Below are positions 1 through 6,105 of a stretch of DNA of 10,964 nucleotides, piece by piece (position 1 is the stretch's first letter; every line of letters begins with the position of its first letter). The stretch is from Pavlovales sp. CCMP2436 (taxonomy: Eukaryota; Haptophyta; Pavlovophyceae; Pavlovales). Both the position numbers and the translations under genes were made by a program. The notes under the pieces were generated by a model. That model saw only the letters and a list, made by a program, of their open reading frames with translations. It had not been told where the DNA came from and did not search any database. The DNA is taken from positions 11,265 to 22,228 of the forward strand of contig MU631558.1 in NCBI GenBank assembly GCA_026770615.1. Reading direction: 5' to 3'.

Positions 1-3000
1 CACATCCCATCTCAAAAATCAAAAAAACAAAAAACAAATCGGCTAGGACCAGGGTTCTGACTGTACCAAGCGCACCTTCTGGGTTCTTTAAGTAGCGCGA
101 AGGCAGGTAGCACATCTCCTCACTCTCTAGGCACATCCCGGGCGTTTTGTCGCAGAAGAGCTGCGGAGGGGGGGGGAGGACATCAGAATGAGACAGTCCG
201 AATATATCCCAATAGCTAAATCGGGATAAAATAGCCAGGAACCTGCTCTTAGTTCATCTCTCGGCAAGGAATGAACAAAAGCAATATTTGATTCCGAATA
301 GCTGTGATCTGTAAACTGTTTTTAACTAGTGCGGTTCTTTATTTTCCTAGCAACCGAGACCGGCTCCAGCAGGTACGTAACTGCAACCTAATAACCTCAA
401 GCCTTGAAATCTGAACCTTGGTCCCCTATTGATACCCCGCATTCTTCCCAGCCCCCGCCCCTCGCCGCCCCTTTTCTTGACTGGTCCCCTATCGATACCC
501 CGCATTCTTCCCAGCCCCCGCCCCTCGCCGCCCCTTTTCTTGACCTGCATTCCCACGACTGCAAAAGCGATCACCACGAACACCGTCAGCACAACCACGT
601 TTGCCATCTGGGGCAATGCGACAAGCAGACGCGAGATCAGCTTGTTGAGACCCGGCAACATCTGCGCAGGCGGCGAGAAGGGTGTGTGTAAATATCTAGA
701 AGTACGTCCGTCCCCTGACAGATCTACACCGGACCCAAGCGTTGAGAAACACTCAGGTCAAGGGACATTTGCAGAGCACACGATTACGGGAGTAAGTTGA
801 TTATGATAGCGTGTACTCAAAAAAGTATAAGGCCGGGTGCAAGCTGGGTGGGTCTTTCTGCCTGCAGCCTGCCTGGTCTTGTGGCACAGACACAATAAAT
901 ATTTATGCTATCGGACTGTGAGAATGTTTCTCAAGCAGTTTTTTCTTTTTTTTACACAGGCACGCAGACAGGCACCGGCAGCAGGCATACAGGCAGGCAG
1001 CAGATATTTTCAATATATGTTAAAATACATGTAAAAGAATGTACACGGTATCTTAAGCAGCTTGATCAGGCAGAGGAGTTTTTTTCTCTTCTTCTTTCTT
1101 CTTTTCTTTTTCTCGCAGGCAAGCACAGGCAGCAGGCAGGTAGGCAGGCAGCAATCATCTGCAATATAGATTACAATTCATATAGAATAGTGTGCATGGT
1201 ACCTTGAGCAGCTTAGTCAGGAAGAGTTTGTTTTTTTTTTGCAGGCAGGCAGGCAGGCAAGCCGGAAGAGGCAACAGGTAGGCAAACAGGCATTACTTCT
1301 GCATGTAGTAAAATATTCTGGCGCATCTCTAGAAGCTTGATCAGACAAAAAGTTTTTTTTATATTGCAGGCAGGCAGGCAGCAGACGTCTGCATTAGATA
1401 TTAAAATTCTGTAATTTATGATTTATAATAGATAAAGAATCAGTACCTTTAGAAGCTTGATTAGACGGAGGACACGCTAAGGATTTTTTATTTTATTTTT
1501 CAGGCAGGCAGGCAGGTAGGCAAGCAGGCAAGACATCTGCAATGTTTATAAAATACGCCGGCACACCTTTAGAAGCTTGATCAGGCGAAGGATTAAAAAA
1601 ATCTCATATTGCGAGCGGGCAGGCAGCAGACGTCTGCATTAGATATTATAATTCTGTAATTTATGATAATATGTATATAAAATCAGTACCTTTAGAAGCT
1701 TGATCAGGCGAAGGGCACGCAGAGCACGGAGCGAACCGACTTGTTGCAGACTGCGCAAGGCGAGAGAGTGGGGAGGGGAGGGTGGTGGAGGGTCATCCAG
1801 ATGTCACACGCACAGAGAAATATATTATGATTGAAGGGCGAGCCGACTTGTTGTAAAAGAACTATTATTAAAAAAGGCAAGCCGATTTGTTATAAACTGC
1901 GCGTGCGGAGGGGGGGGGGGATCTGCACAGTGGGAGGTAGGAAGTCGGCACATATACAGAAGTAATGCAGGAGTGAGGGCATAAGAGGGGGGGCTGCGCT
2001 TAAATTTCAATAAAATGGGCAGCCACCCCTGAATAGCAATTCCTGCCTCCCCCACCCCCCCCACACCCACACCCACACCCACCCGCCCACCCCCTGAATA
2101 GCAATTCTTGCCTCCCCCCACTAATCCGCCCACACACCCTACTCCCCCCCCCACCAAAGATGCGTTTACGAGTCGAAGAACAGCGGAAGCCATCCCGCGA
2201 TCACCATAGCTATCCTACCCCACCCTTTCCCCCATACACATACCCATCCCCCCCCCACCCCACCCACCCCCTCCCCCATCCCCCCCACTGTAAATGCGCT
2301 TACGAGTCGAAAAACATGGGCAGCCAGCCCGCGATCACAACGCACAGGTCGAGCCAGCCCCACAAGTCCTGCAGGTACGCCCGCTTGGGCACAATCAGCC
2401 CACGCGCCGATGTGACGAGCACGCACTCGATTGAAAAGGCGAGGTTGAAGCAGAGCTCGACAGGACTAAGGTTCGTAGTTGGGGGGGGGGGGATGGTTAG
2501 GGATGGGGTTTGGTCAGGCGGGAGTAGGCTAGGAGTAAAATTGGTGGTGGGGTTCGGGCTGAAAAAAAAGCAGAGCTCCGCAGGAGTTAGGTTGGGACAG
2601 GGTTCGGGCTTTTTTAATAATAGTTCTTTCAGTGTCCCCTGAGTTGCAGCCCGAAGGCGTACGGGCACGACATGGGTGGGTCAGCGTATAGGTCGTCTCA
2701 TGCGCTATCTTACTCCCCGCGTCGTCTCTCCGCCACGAACCTAGCTCGCCGTCGCATCGAGGGCTAGGGCTGGGGATAGGATTAGGATTATAATTAGGGC
2801 TAGGTGTGCCCAGACCCAAGTGCCCATGAAGTTCGCCAATGCCCAGGCGCGACAATAAAGTAAGGTATAACATTAGAATGACGTGCGCTCATCCGCAGCT
2901 CGCCCAGCCGCCTGGTTCTAATAACGAGGGCAATCTCCAGGGACGTTGGCTGGCGTCTGGCAGTCCGGGAAGTTCTGCTGGTCTGAGCGCTGCGACACGC

Positions 3001-4090
3001 CTCTGGCCCATTTAGGAGGGCACCCTTTGGTTAAGTCGGTTTGGCCCCGCAGGCTCTCTGAGTAACCAGGCTCAGGGGTGGGCGGTATCAGTGTGCTCGG
3101 GGAGTGGTCCTGGATTCACGTCCGGGAGACCGTCTTCGGGGACAGACGTCCTAATCAGAATTCGTTTTCTTTTGCCCTACGCCACGCTGCACCACACGAG
3201 GCCTTACGCAGTCACTATAAAGCGTGCTGTGTGCACATAGAGTCGGTTAATCGCCCTGTTGTTTCTTCGCGCCTGCGCCAGTCTGCCTGCTGCCGTCCCC
3301 CGCCCGCTGTGCACACAATATATAATTCTTTATATTTCTATTTACAACTATATAGCGCGCAAGTCGAGTGTCGTCGACAGTCGTGTGTCTGATCAGTCTT
3401 AGCGGGGAGGACGGTATCCGGGGGCTCGGGAGCTGGTCCCAGGTTTACCTGGGAGACCGCGAACGGGACCGGACGTTTTTATAGATATTTACACACTAAC
3501 AATCAACTCGGCGAGGCGTATGGTACTGACCTCGATGCGTCAAAGTCGTCATAGGGGTTGTCGCGGGCGAGGCGAATGGCAGAGACGCCGATAATAGCCT
3601 GCGTCACGTAGGGGTTAGGATGGGGGTTGGGCATCGGGGTTAGGTAGGTGCGTGTGTAAATATCTAAAAAACGTCCGGCCCCGTAAACGGTCTCCCAGTT
3701 TCCCAGTGGTGCAGCAACAACACACTGTTAACCTAGGACCGCTTCCGAGCACACGGATAGCGTCATCATCCCGCATAGGTAAAAAAAAGCGGGTGCTTGG
3801 CGCAGCTCGGCGCAGGAGTCGCAAGGGTGGCCGATCACCATCATGACCCGGTCAAAGTAAGACGGCAAGTCGGGCGAGTCCGAGCCCCAGTCGATCAGGT
3901 CGCAAAAGGCCCTGCGGAAGGGCGCGCTGGGCGTGAACACGAGGCACACGTAGCCGTAGTATTTGTTGCCACGCTTTGTCGTGTAGGGCTGCCGGCCCGT
4001 CGCCGTGTCCTCGTCCTCGTTCTCCTCGTCTCCCGGGTCCAGCCGGCCCCGATCCTCGCCGATCATCCGCTGGTAGGCCTCCGCGGCCAT
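1..4090 (-). CDS. Voltage-gated cation channel, N-terminal part (domain I S1-S5), six exons, partial
   Basis: The spliced minus-strand product would be a plasma- or organelle-membrane channel subunit opening to Ca2+ or Na+ on depolarisation. Six exons (4090-3839, 3598-3531, 2465-2304, 1750-1690, 661-545, 160-76) join with phases 0, 2, 2, 0, 0 into about 248 residues. Seen in order: acidic N-terminus (1-50); CLVFTPSAPFRRAF, the charged pre-S1 segment of Cav/Nav-type channels; S1 (about 76-98); S2 with FSIE (117-120), the charge-transfer Glu; S3 with LWGWLD (141-146); S4 with Arg169, Arg172, Arg175, Lys178, Lys181; PGLNKL linker and S5 (about 200-219); then a Cys-containing turret. The order and spacing match repeat I of four-domain channels. 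The pore selectivity residues lie outside the left edge, so Ca2+ versus Na+ and one versus four domains cannot be decided. Start unresolved: 4090 is the first in-frame ATG, and an upstream 5' exon is possible. Confidence 0.85.
76..160 (-). CDS. Channel exon 6: start of S5-pore turret
   Basis: An 85-nt exon with acceptor CCCCCCCCCTCCGCAG and donor AGAAG|GTGCGC. It encodes LFCDKTPGMC, LESEEMCYLP and SRYLKNPE, completing the GMQ|LF junction expected after S5. Three Cys sit in the extracellular turret, as is common in domain I loops. It ends in phase 1; the next exon (pore helix and selectivity filter) lies beyond the left edge. The donor is ordinary, but an alternative GT nearby (GGTACAG) cannot be excluded. 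Confidence 0.75.
419..544. repeat. 63-bp direct tandem duplication, two copies, at the exon 5 donor
   Basis: Positions 419-481 and 482-544 are identical except for T/C at 430/493. On the minus strand each copy starts with GTCAAGAAAAGG, so the first 12 bases of intron 5, including the splice donor, are present twice. Because 63 is a multiple of three, open frames run through on both strands and mimic genes. Confidence 0.95.
545..661 (-). CDS. Channel exon 5: S4-S5 linker and S5
   Basis: A 117-nt exon of 39 codons, phase 0 at both ends, acceptor CGCCTGCGCAG and donor ATGCAG|GTCAAG. It encodes MLPGLNKLISRLLVALPQMA, the amphipathic linker with the usual PGL, then NVVVLTVFVVIAFAVVGMQ, the S5 helix ending in the G-x-Q that precedes LF in Cav/Nav domains. 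The next exon indeed starts with LF. Its donor lies at the end of a 63-bp tandem duplication that supplies a second GTCAAG. The open frame running on to 347 is intron read-through. Confidence 0.85.
662..1689 (-). repeat. Intron 4: array of about 120-bp units carrying decayed copies of the S4 exon 3' end
   Basis: The true exon end and donor (plus 1689-1716, CCTTTAGAAGCTTGATCAGG) recur at 1566-1590 (identical over 25 bp), 1446-1470, 1326-1347, 1202-1224, 1050-1076 and weakly at 930-939. Spacing is about 120-123 bp, and about 120-150 in older units. Each unit also has a T-rich tract, a CAGG run (CCTGCCTG on the minus strand) and often GCAGACGTCTGC. On the minus strand the copies end in LIKLLK-like codons followed by GTACTG, GTGTGC, GTACTG, ATGCGC, GTACCA and ATACCG, so several donors survive and others have decayed. 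Confidence 0.85.
684..720 (-). repeat. Dispersed repeat R2, copy D (end fragment)
   Basis: GTGTGTAAATATCTAGAAGT followed by ACGTCCGTCCCC matches the terminal 35-40 bp of copies A and C. It sits about 20 bp upstream of the exon 5 acceptor on the minus strand. Confidence 0.6.
1690..1750 (-). CDS. Channel exon 4: S4 voltage sensor
   Basis: A 61-nt exon between GCCTTGCGCAG and AAG|GTACTG. It encodes LQQVGSLRALRALRLIKLLK: basic residues every third position (R, R, R, K, K), the S4 signature. The first T completes a Ser codon begun in exon 3 (TC|T), and the exon ends in phase 0. The polypyrimidine tract (CTCTCTCGCC) is strong. This small exon is surrounded by degenerate copies of itself: 5'-end copies upstream in intron 3 and 3'-end copies downstream in intron 4. 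Confidence 0.88.
1836..1903 (-). repeat. Two decayed copies of the S4 exon 5' end in intron 3
   Basis: Exon 4 begins (plus strand, 1730-1760) GAGCGAACCGACTTGTTGCA followed by GACTGCGC. Related sequence occurs at 1836-1855 (GGGCGAGCCGACTTGTTGTA) and 1876-1903 (GGCAAGCCGATTTGTTATAA, then ACTGCGCG). The second keeps a GCGCAG acceptor-like end on the minus strand. A 21-bp AT-rich motif separates the two copies. Confidence 0.7.
1999..2213 (-). repeat. Copies of the exon 3 3' end and donor in intron 3
   Basis: The exon 3 end (plus 2294-2335) is repeated at 2160-2213, about 134 bp away. On the minus strand that copy reads VIAGWLPLFFDS and is followed by GTAAAC, against VIAGWLPMFFDS and GTAAGC in the real exon. 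A further degraded copy at about 1999-2040 reads AIQGWLPILLKF, with the donor changed to TTAAGC. A fragment at about 2085-2115 (GAATAGCAATTCTTGCCTCC) repeats its flank. C/A-rich simple sequence fills the gaps. Confidence 0.8.
2304..2465 (-). CDS. Channel exon 3: S2 and S3 segments
   Basis: A 162-nt exon with acceptor AACCTTAG|T and donor GACTC|GTAAGC. It encodes S2 (ELCFNLAFSIECVL, residues 110-123), a short S2-S3 loop (ARGLIVPKRAYLQD), and S3 (LWGWLDLCVVIAGWLPM). FSIE supplies the acidic residue of the gating charge-transfer centre, and the D of WGWLD is the conserved S3 acidic residue. A run of 13 C on the minus strand precedes the acceptor as polypyrimidine tract. Both ends of the exon are partly duplicated in the adjacent introns. 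Confidence 0.88.
2568..2585 (-). repeat. Copy of the exon 3 5' end in intron 2
   Basis: On the minus strand CCTGCGGAGCTCTGCTT matches the first bases of exon 3, CCTGTCGAGCTCTGCTT (2464-2448). It lies about 120 bp upstream, and AACTC precedes it where TTAG precedes the real exon. It then runs into a T tract ending in CAG. Confidence 0.6.
2633..2758 (-). repeat. Dispersed repeat R1, copy 1
   Basis: About 126 bp matching 4931-5056 in inverted orientation, with long identical blocks such as TTCGTGGCGGAGAGACGACG and GCCCGTACGCCTTCGGGCT. Both copies keep an open frame reading WRRDDA(A/G)SKIAHETT and ARTPSG, but DNA-level identity alone could explain this. It lies in channel intron 2. Confidence 0.8.
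3091..3151 (+). repeat. Dispersed repeat R2, copy B
   Basis: GTGTGCTCGGGGAGTGGTCC, then TGGATTCACGTCCGGGAGAC and CGTC...GGGGACAGACGTC. It matches copies A and C across the GGTCC, GGGAGACCG and GGACGT blocks but lacks the AGATATTTACACAC end. It lies in channel intron 2. Confidence 0.6.
3421..3496 (+). repeat. Dispersed repeat R2, copy A
   Basis: About 76 bp, reading CTCGGGAGCTGGTCCCAGGT, a TTTACCTGGG half-palindrome, GAGACCG, then GGACGTTTTTATAGATATTT and ACACAC. Related copies are B (3091-3151, same strand), C (3652-3756, opposite strand) and D (684-720, opposite strand, one end only). The hairpin CCCAGGTTTACCTGGG at 3438-3453 is specific to copy A. The family could be a small non-autonomous element; no coding capacity is seen. 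Confidence 0.7.
3531..3598 (-). CDS. Channel exon 2: S1 segment
   Basis: A 68-nt exon, too short to stand out as an ORF. The acceptor is CTACGTGACGCAG and the donor is AG|GTCAGT. It encodes AIIGVSAIRLARDNPYDDFD, the second half of S1 followed by the conserved LA-x-D-x-P extracellular turn. It enters in phase 0 from exon 1 and leaves in phase 2; the first base of exon 3 then completes AGT (Ser). R2 copies A (3421-3496) and C (3652-3756) face each other across it. The S1-S2 loop is short, so a further micro-exon in intron 2 cannot be excluded. Confidence 0.8.
3652..3756 (-). repeat. Dispersed repeat R2, copy C
   Basis: Starts GTGTGTAAATATCTAAAAAA and CGTCCGGCCCCGTAAACGGT on the plus strand and ends CCTAGGACCGCTTCCGAGCA. 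It is the reverse complement of copy A with an internal extension of about 30 bp. It lies in channel intron 1, facing copy A across exon 2. Confidence 0.7.
3839..4090 (-). CDS. Channel exon 1: cytoplasmic N-terminus and start of S1
   Basis: Encodes 84 residues from the ATG at 4090. An acidic stretch (GDEENEDEDTATG) is followed by NKYYGYVCLVFTPSAPFRRA, the conserved segment preceding S1 in Cav/Nav channels, and ends in SYFDRVMM, the first turn of S1. The splice donor after ATGATG is GTGATC (3838, phase 0). The frame stays open upstream of 4090 to a GTG at 4147, so an upstream coding exon is possible. A separate ATG at 4170 opens only nine codons unless spliced. Intron 1 (3838-3599, 240 nt) contains inverted copy C of repeat R2. 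Confidence 0.75.
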
Positions 4091-4272
4091 CGCAAAGTTA
4101 TCAGCGCCAGTGGCGTGCTTGCAGCTCCGTCCGTCTTCTGTGCTCACGGCGCAATCTTCCGCGCCGCCATCGATTACGGGCGCTGCTTTTTAAAGCGATT
4201 TGTGCGCGATTTGTTTTAAAACGGCCTTGACCAGATTTACGCGCAAAGCCCAGAAACAGTAGTCCGAGTCTC

Positions 4273-4278
4273 TATATA
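4273..4278 (-). promoter_or_regulatory. Possible TATA box of the channel gene
   Basis: TATATA on the minus strand, about 100 bp upstream of the ATG at 4170 and 180 bp upstream of the ATG at 4090. Position is the only support. Confidence 0.25.
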
Positions 4279-4432
4279 TGACAGGGTGGGCGGGGCGCGA
4301 TGCGCGCGTACTGGGGCTCAAGCCCCACGAAAATATTGGGCGCAAATCGCGCGGATACGGACCACCCAGGGCTCTCCCTCGTCCGGAGGCTGGAGCTCAA
4401 ACAAAGCTAAAGAGTTCCACCTCTATCGTCAG

Positions 4433-4587
4433 CCGGCTCTTAGAAAGCCCCGCAGGGCCCCCGGGGGCCCCGCCGGAGGCGCCTATGTGACTAACATATA
4501 ACTAACTTGTCACATAGCCCGGGGGCCCACGGGGCCCCACGGATACCGCGGATAATCCCCGTACGTTACGCCTTTTCTAAGAGCCGG
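4433..4587. mobile_element. 155-bp MITE with 14-bp TIRs and 8-bp target site duplication
   Basis: Left terminal repeat CCGGCTCTTAGAAA (4433-4446) is exactly complementary to the right one, TTTCTAAGAGCCGG (4574-4587). The element is flanked by direct 8-bp duplications ATCGTCAG (4425-4432 and 4588-4595). Inside, GC-rich arms and a perfect CTATGTGAC/GTCACATAG pair (4483-4491 and 4509-4517) make it a foldback, with two CTAAC motifs in the loop. It has no coding capacity. An 8-bp duplication fits hAT-, P- or Merlin-type transposases acting in trans; the family cannot be assigned. It lies upstream of the channel gene. Confidence 0.93.
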
Positions 4588-4814
4588 ATCGTCAGCAGCA
4601 GTTCACCGGGGTTAATCCTACCTCGAAGCTTTCCGACCGCCGCTTTATGCGAGGGCGCGGGCATTAAGAACCATTAAAACTTTTGTAATTTTTAAATACA
4701 AGAACTATTAGTAAAAAACCAGCAGAAACACACAGGGCAAGGCCGCCGCCTAGACAACGCGGGGCCGCACCCTTTATAAGACAAGGAATAGGATAGTCTA
4801 CCCACACCAAGCCA

Positions 4815-4856
4815 CGTGCTAGGCTGTACCCGCATTGGCGGGTACAGCATAGCACG
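4815..4856. repeat. Near-perfect hairpin (19-bp stem positions, 4-nt loop)
   Basis: CGTGCTA (4815-4821) pairs with TAGCACG (4850-4856), and GCTGTACCCGC (4823-4833) with GCGGGTACAGC (4838-4848), around loop ATTG. The only unpaired position in the stem is G4822 opposite A4849. Confidence 0.9.
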
Positions 4857-4930
4857 GTTCAGGCTATACGGAGTTTTTTGCGCGTATCTTTGTTGTAATT
4901 TACTAATTATGTGCAGGATCGCGGCGGCGC

Positions 4931-5056
4931 GATGCGACGACAAGCAAGGTTCGTGGCGGAGAGACGACGCGGCGAGTAAGATAGCACACGAGACGACCGA
5001 TGCGCTGATCCTCCCGTGTCATGCCCGTACGCCTTCGGGCTCCAAGTCGGGGGAGA
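4931..5056 (+). repeat. Dispersed repeat R1, copy 2
   Basis: Partner of 2633-2758 (inverted), by eye roughly 85 percent identical with no large indel. No terminal inverted repeats or target duplication could be defined at its edges. Confidence 0.8.
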
Positions 5057-5625
5057 CGTTAACCTTGACCATGGCGGAATTATTTCAAAAAGGAATTCGA
5101 TATCGCCCCCCTGAGCCAAATTACTCAGAGAGCCACAGAACCCGAGAGAGACTGAGACTGAGATCAACGGGGAGGGCCCTGGAGGGCAAGTATGTTGCGA
5201 CAGCACAACCGAAAATCGGATCAAATGACAATCCGCGTTTCTGCGTCACTAGATCTCCCTCAGGGGTATAGGCGCTGATCGCAGACCCACGACGTGGACT
5301 GCTCGACGTCATCGCTCTACAACGCGGTCGCGTTGAAAGTGATGCGCTCTGCGAGCAGCTCGGTGCTCGAGCAAATCGGCTCTGAGATGAAACTCAGAGG
5401 CAAGAAACGTGCAGTTGCATGTCCTGGACGCGCGCTTACAACAGGTGAAGCCTCAGGCACGCGCCCGCCTCAATGTTCGTCGTCGCGACGACGGCGAACG
5501 GTCGTAAGACCGGTAGGCAGGCGCTCGCGCGCGCCGAAGCGACGCACGTGCTCCGGTGCACCCTCCAGTGCGCGCGCTGGCACTCGCGGTCGCAGGGTTA
5601 TGAAGATGTGCGCCTGGCGATTTTA
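5057..5625. other. Intergenic stretch with no recognised gene
   Basis: Open frames exist on both strands (for example plus 5294-5626, Arg- and Ser-rich at its end), but none shows a recognisable domain, and no splice pattern chains them. I see nothing functional here beyond the palindrome at its right border. Confidence 0.5.
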
Positions 5626-5645
5626 ATCCAAACCTAGGTTTGGAT
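5626..5645. repeat. 20-bp perfect palindrome
   Basis: ATCCAAACCTAGGTTTGGAT, centred at 5635/5636, about 110 bp upstream of the start codon at 5754. GCGATTTT occurs on both sides (5617-5624 and about 5660-5667). Confidence 0.95.
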
Positions 5646-5753
5646 GGAATTGATTTTGCGCGATTTTCAATGAGGAGCGAATTATTTTCGCGGGCGAATC
5701 GTTCGAAAGTTGGTCACCTCTGCCGCCCAAGGGTGCGGTCTGAGATCGACACC

Positions 5754-6105
5754 ATGCTCCGCGCCCTCGCCGCCAAGGTGGCACCGCGCAGCGCGGCGTT
5801 GCGCCCGCTGGCCACCATGCGCACCTCGCCCGGGCCGATGAAGCGCGGCCTCGCCGTACCGCACGCGGCCGCCGGGCAGCCCTTCAAGTCCTCAAAGCAC
5901 AGCCGCGGAGCAGCCACCGAGCAGTGCAAGTACGCCGATGGGCAGCGGAAGGTGACAGGCACCTCGTCGGGTGCGCTCGCCCACGCAGCCGCCGCCGCCG
6001 CAGCCGCCGCGGCCGCGCTCGCAGTCGTGACGATGCAGACGCTGCCCGCCGAGCGTGCGCCAGCAACTCAGGAAGGGGCTTCTTCGTCACTTGATGATGC
6101 TAATG
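5754..6105 (+). CDS. Unknown gene, exon 1
   Basis: Starts ATGCTCCGCGCC in a fair context (GACACCATGC). It encodes the presequence-like N-terminus and an 11-Ala run. The donor after AATG is GTGGTG (phase 1); an alternative GTGCGC lies three bases on. The intron to 6242 ends CCGCTCTCGCAG. Confidence 0.6.

Noticed and set aside
347..544. Continuation of the S5 exon as an ORF to 347
   Set aside because: The codons after GMQ are the low-complexity 63-bp intron repeat; a donor at 544 and an acceptor at 161 giving LF explain the gene better.
404..800. Plus-strand ORFs of 95 and 123 codons
   Set aside because: They exist because the 63-bp duplication is a multiple of three and overlap channel exon 5 on the other strand; no domain is seen.
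837..1207. Plus-strand ORFs through the CAGG/T-rich region
   Set aside because: Simple-sequence translation, opposite to a supported intron; no protein-like composition.
900..1720. CRISPR-like regularly spaced repeats
   Set aside because: Repeats are degenerate, period about 120 bp, eukaryotic intron context, and units derive from an exon end.
3421..3496. tRNA gene or tRNA-derived SINE in R2
   Set aside because: Some GGTTYANNYC-like resemblance but no cloverleaf, no clear A box and no anticodon arm.
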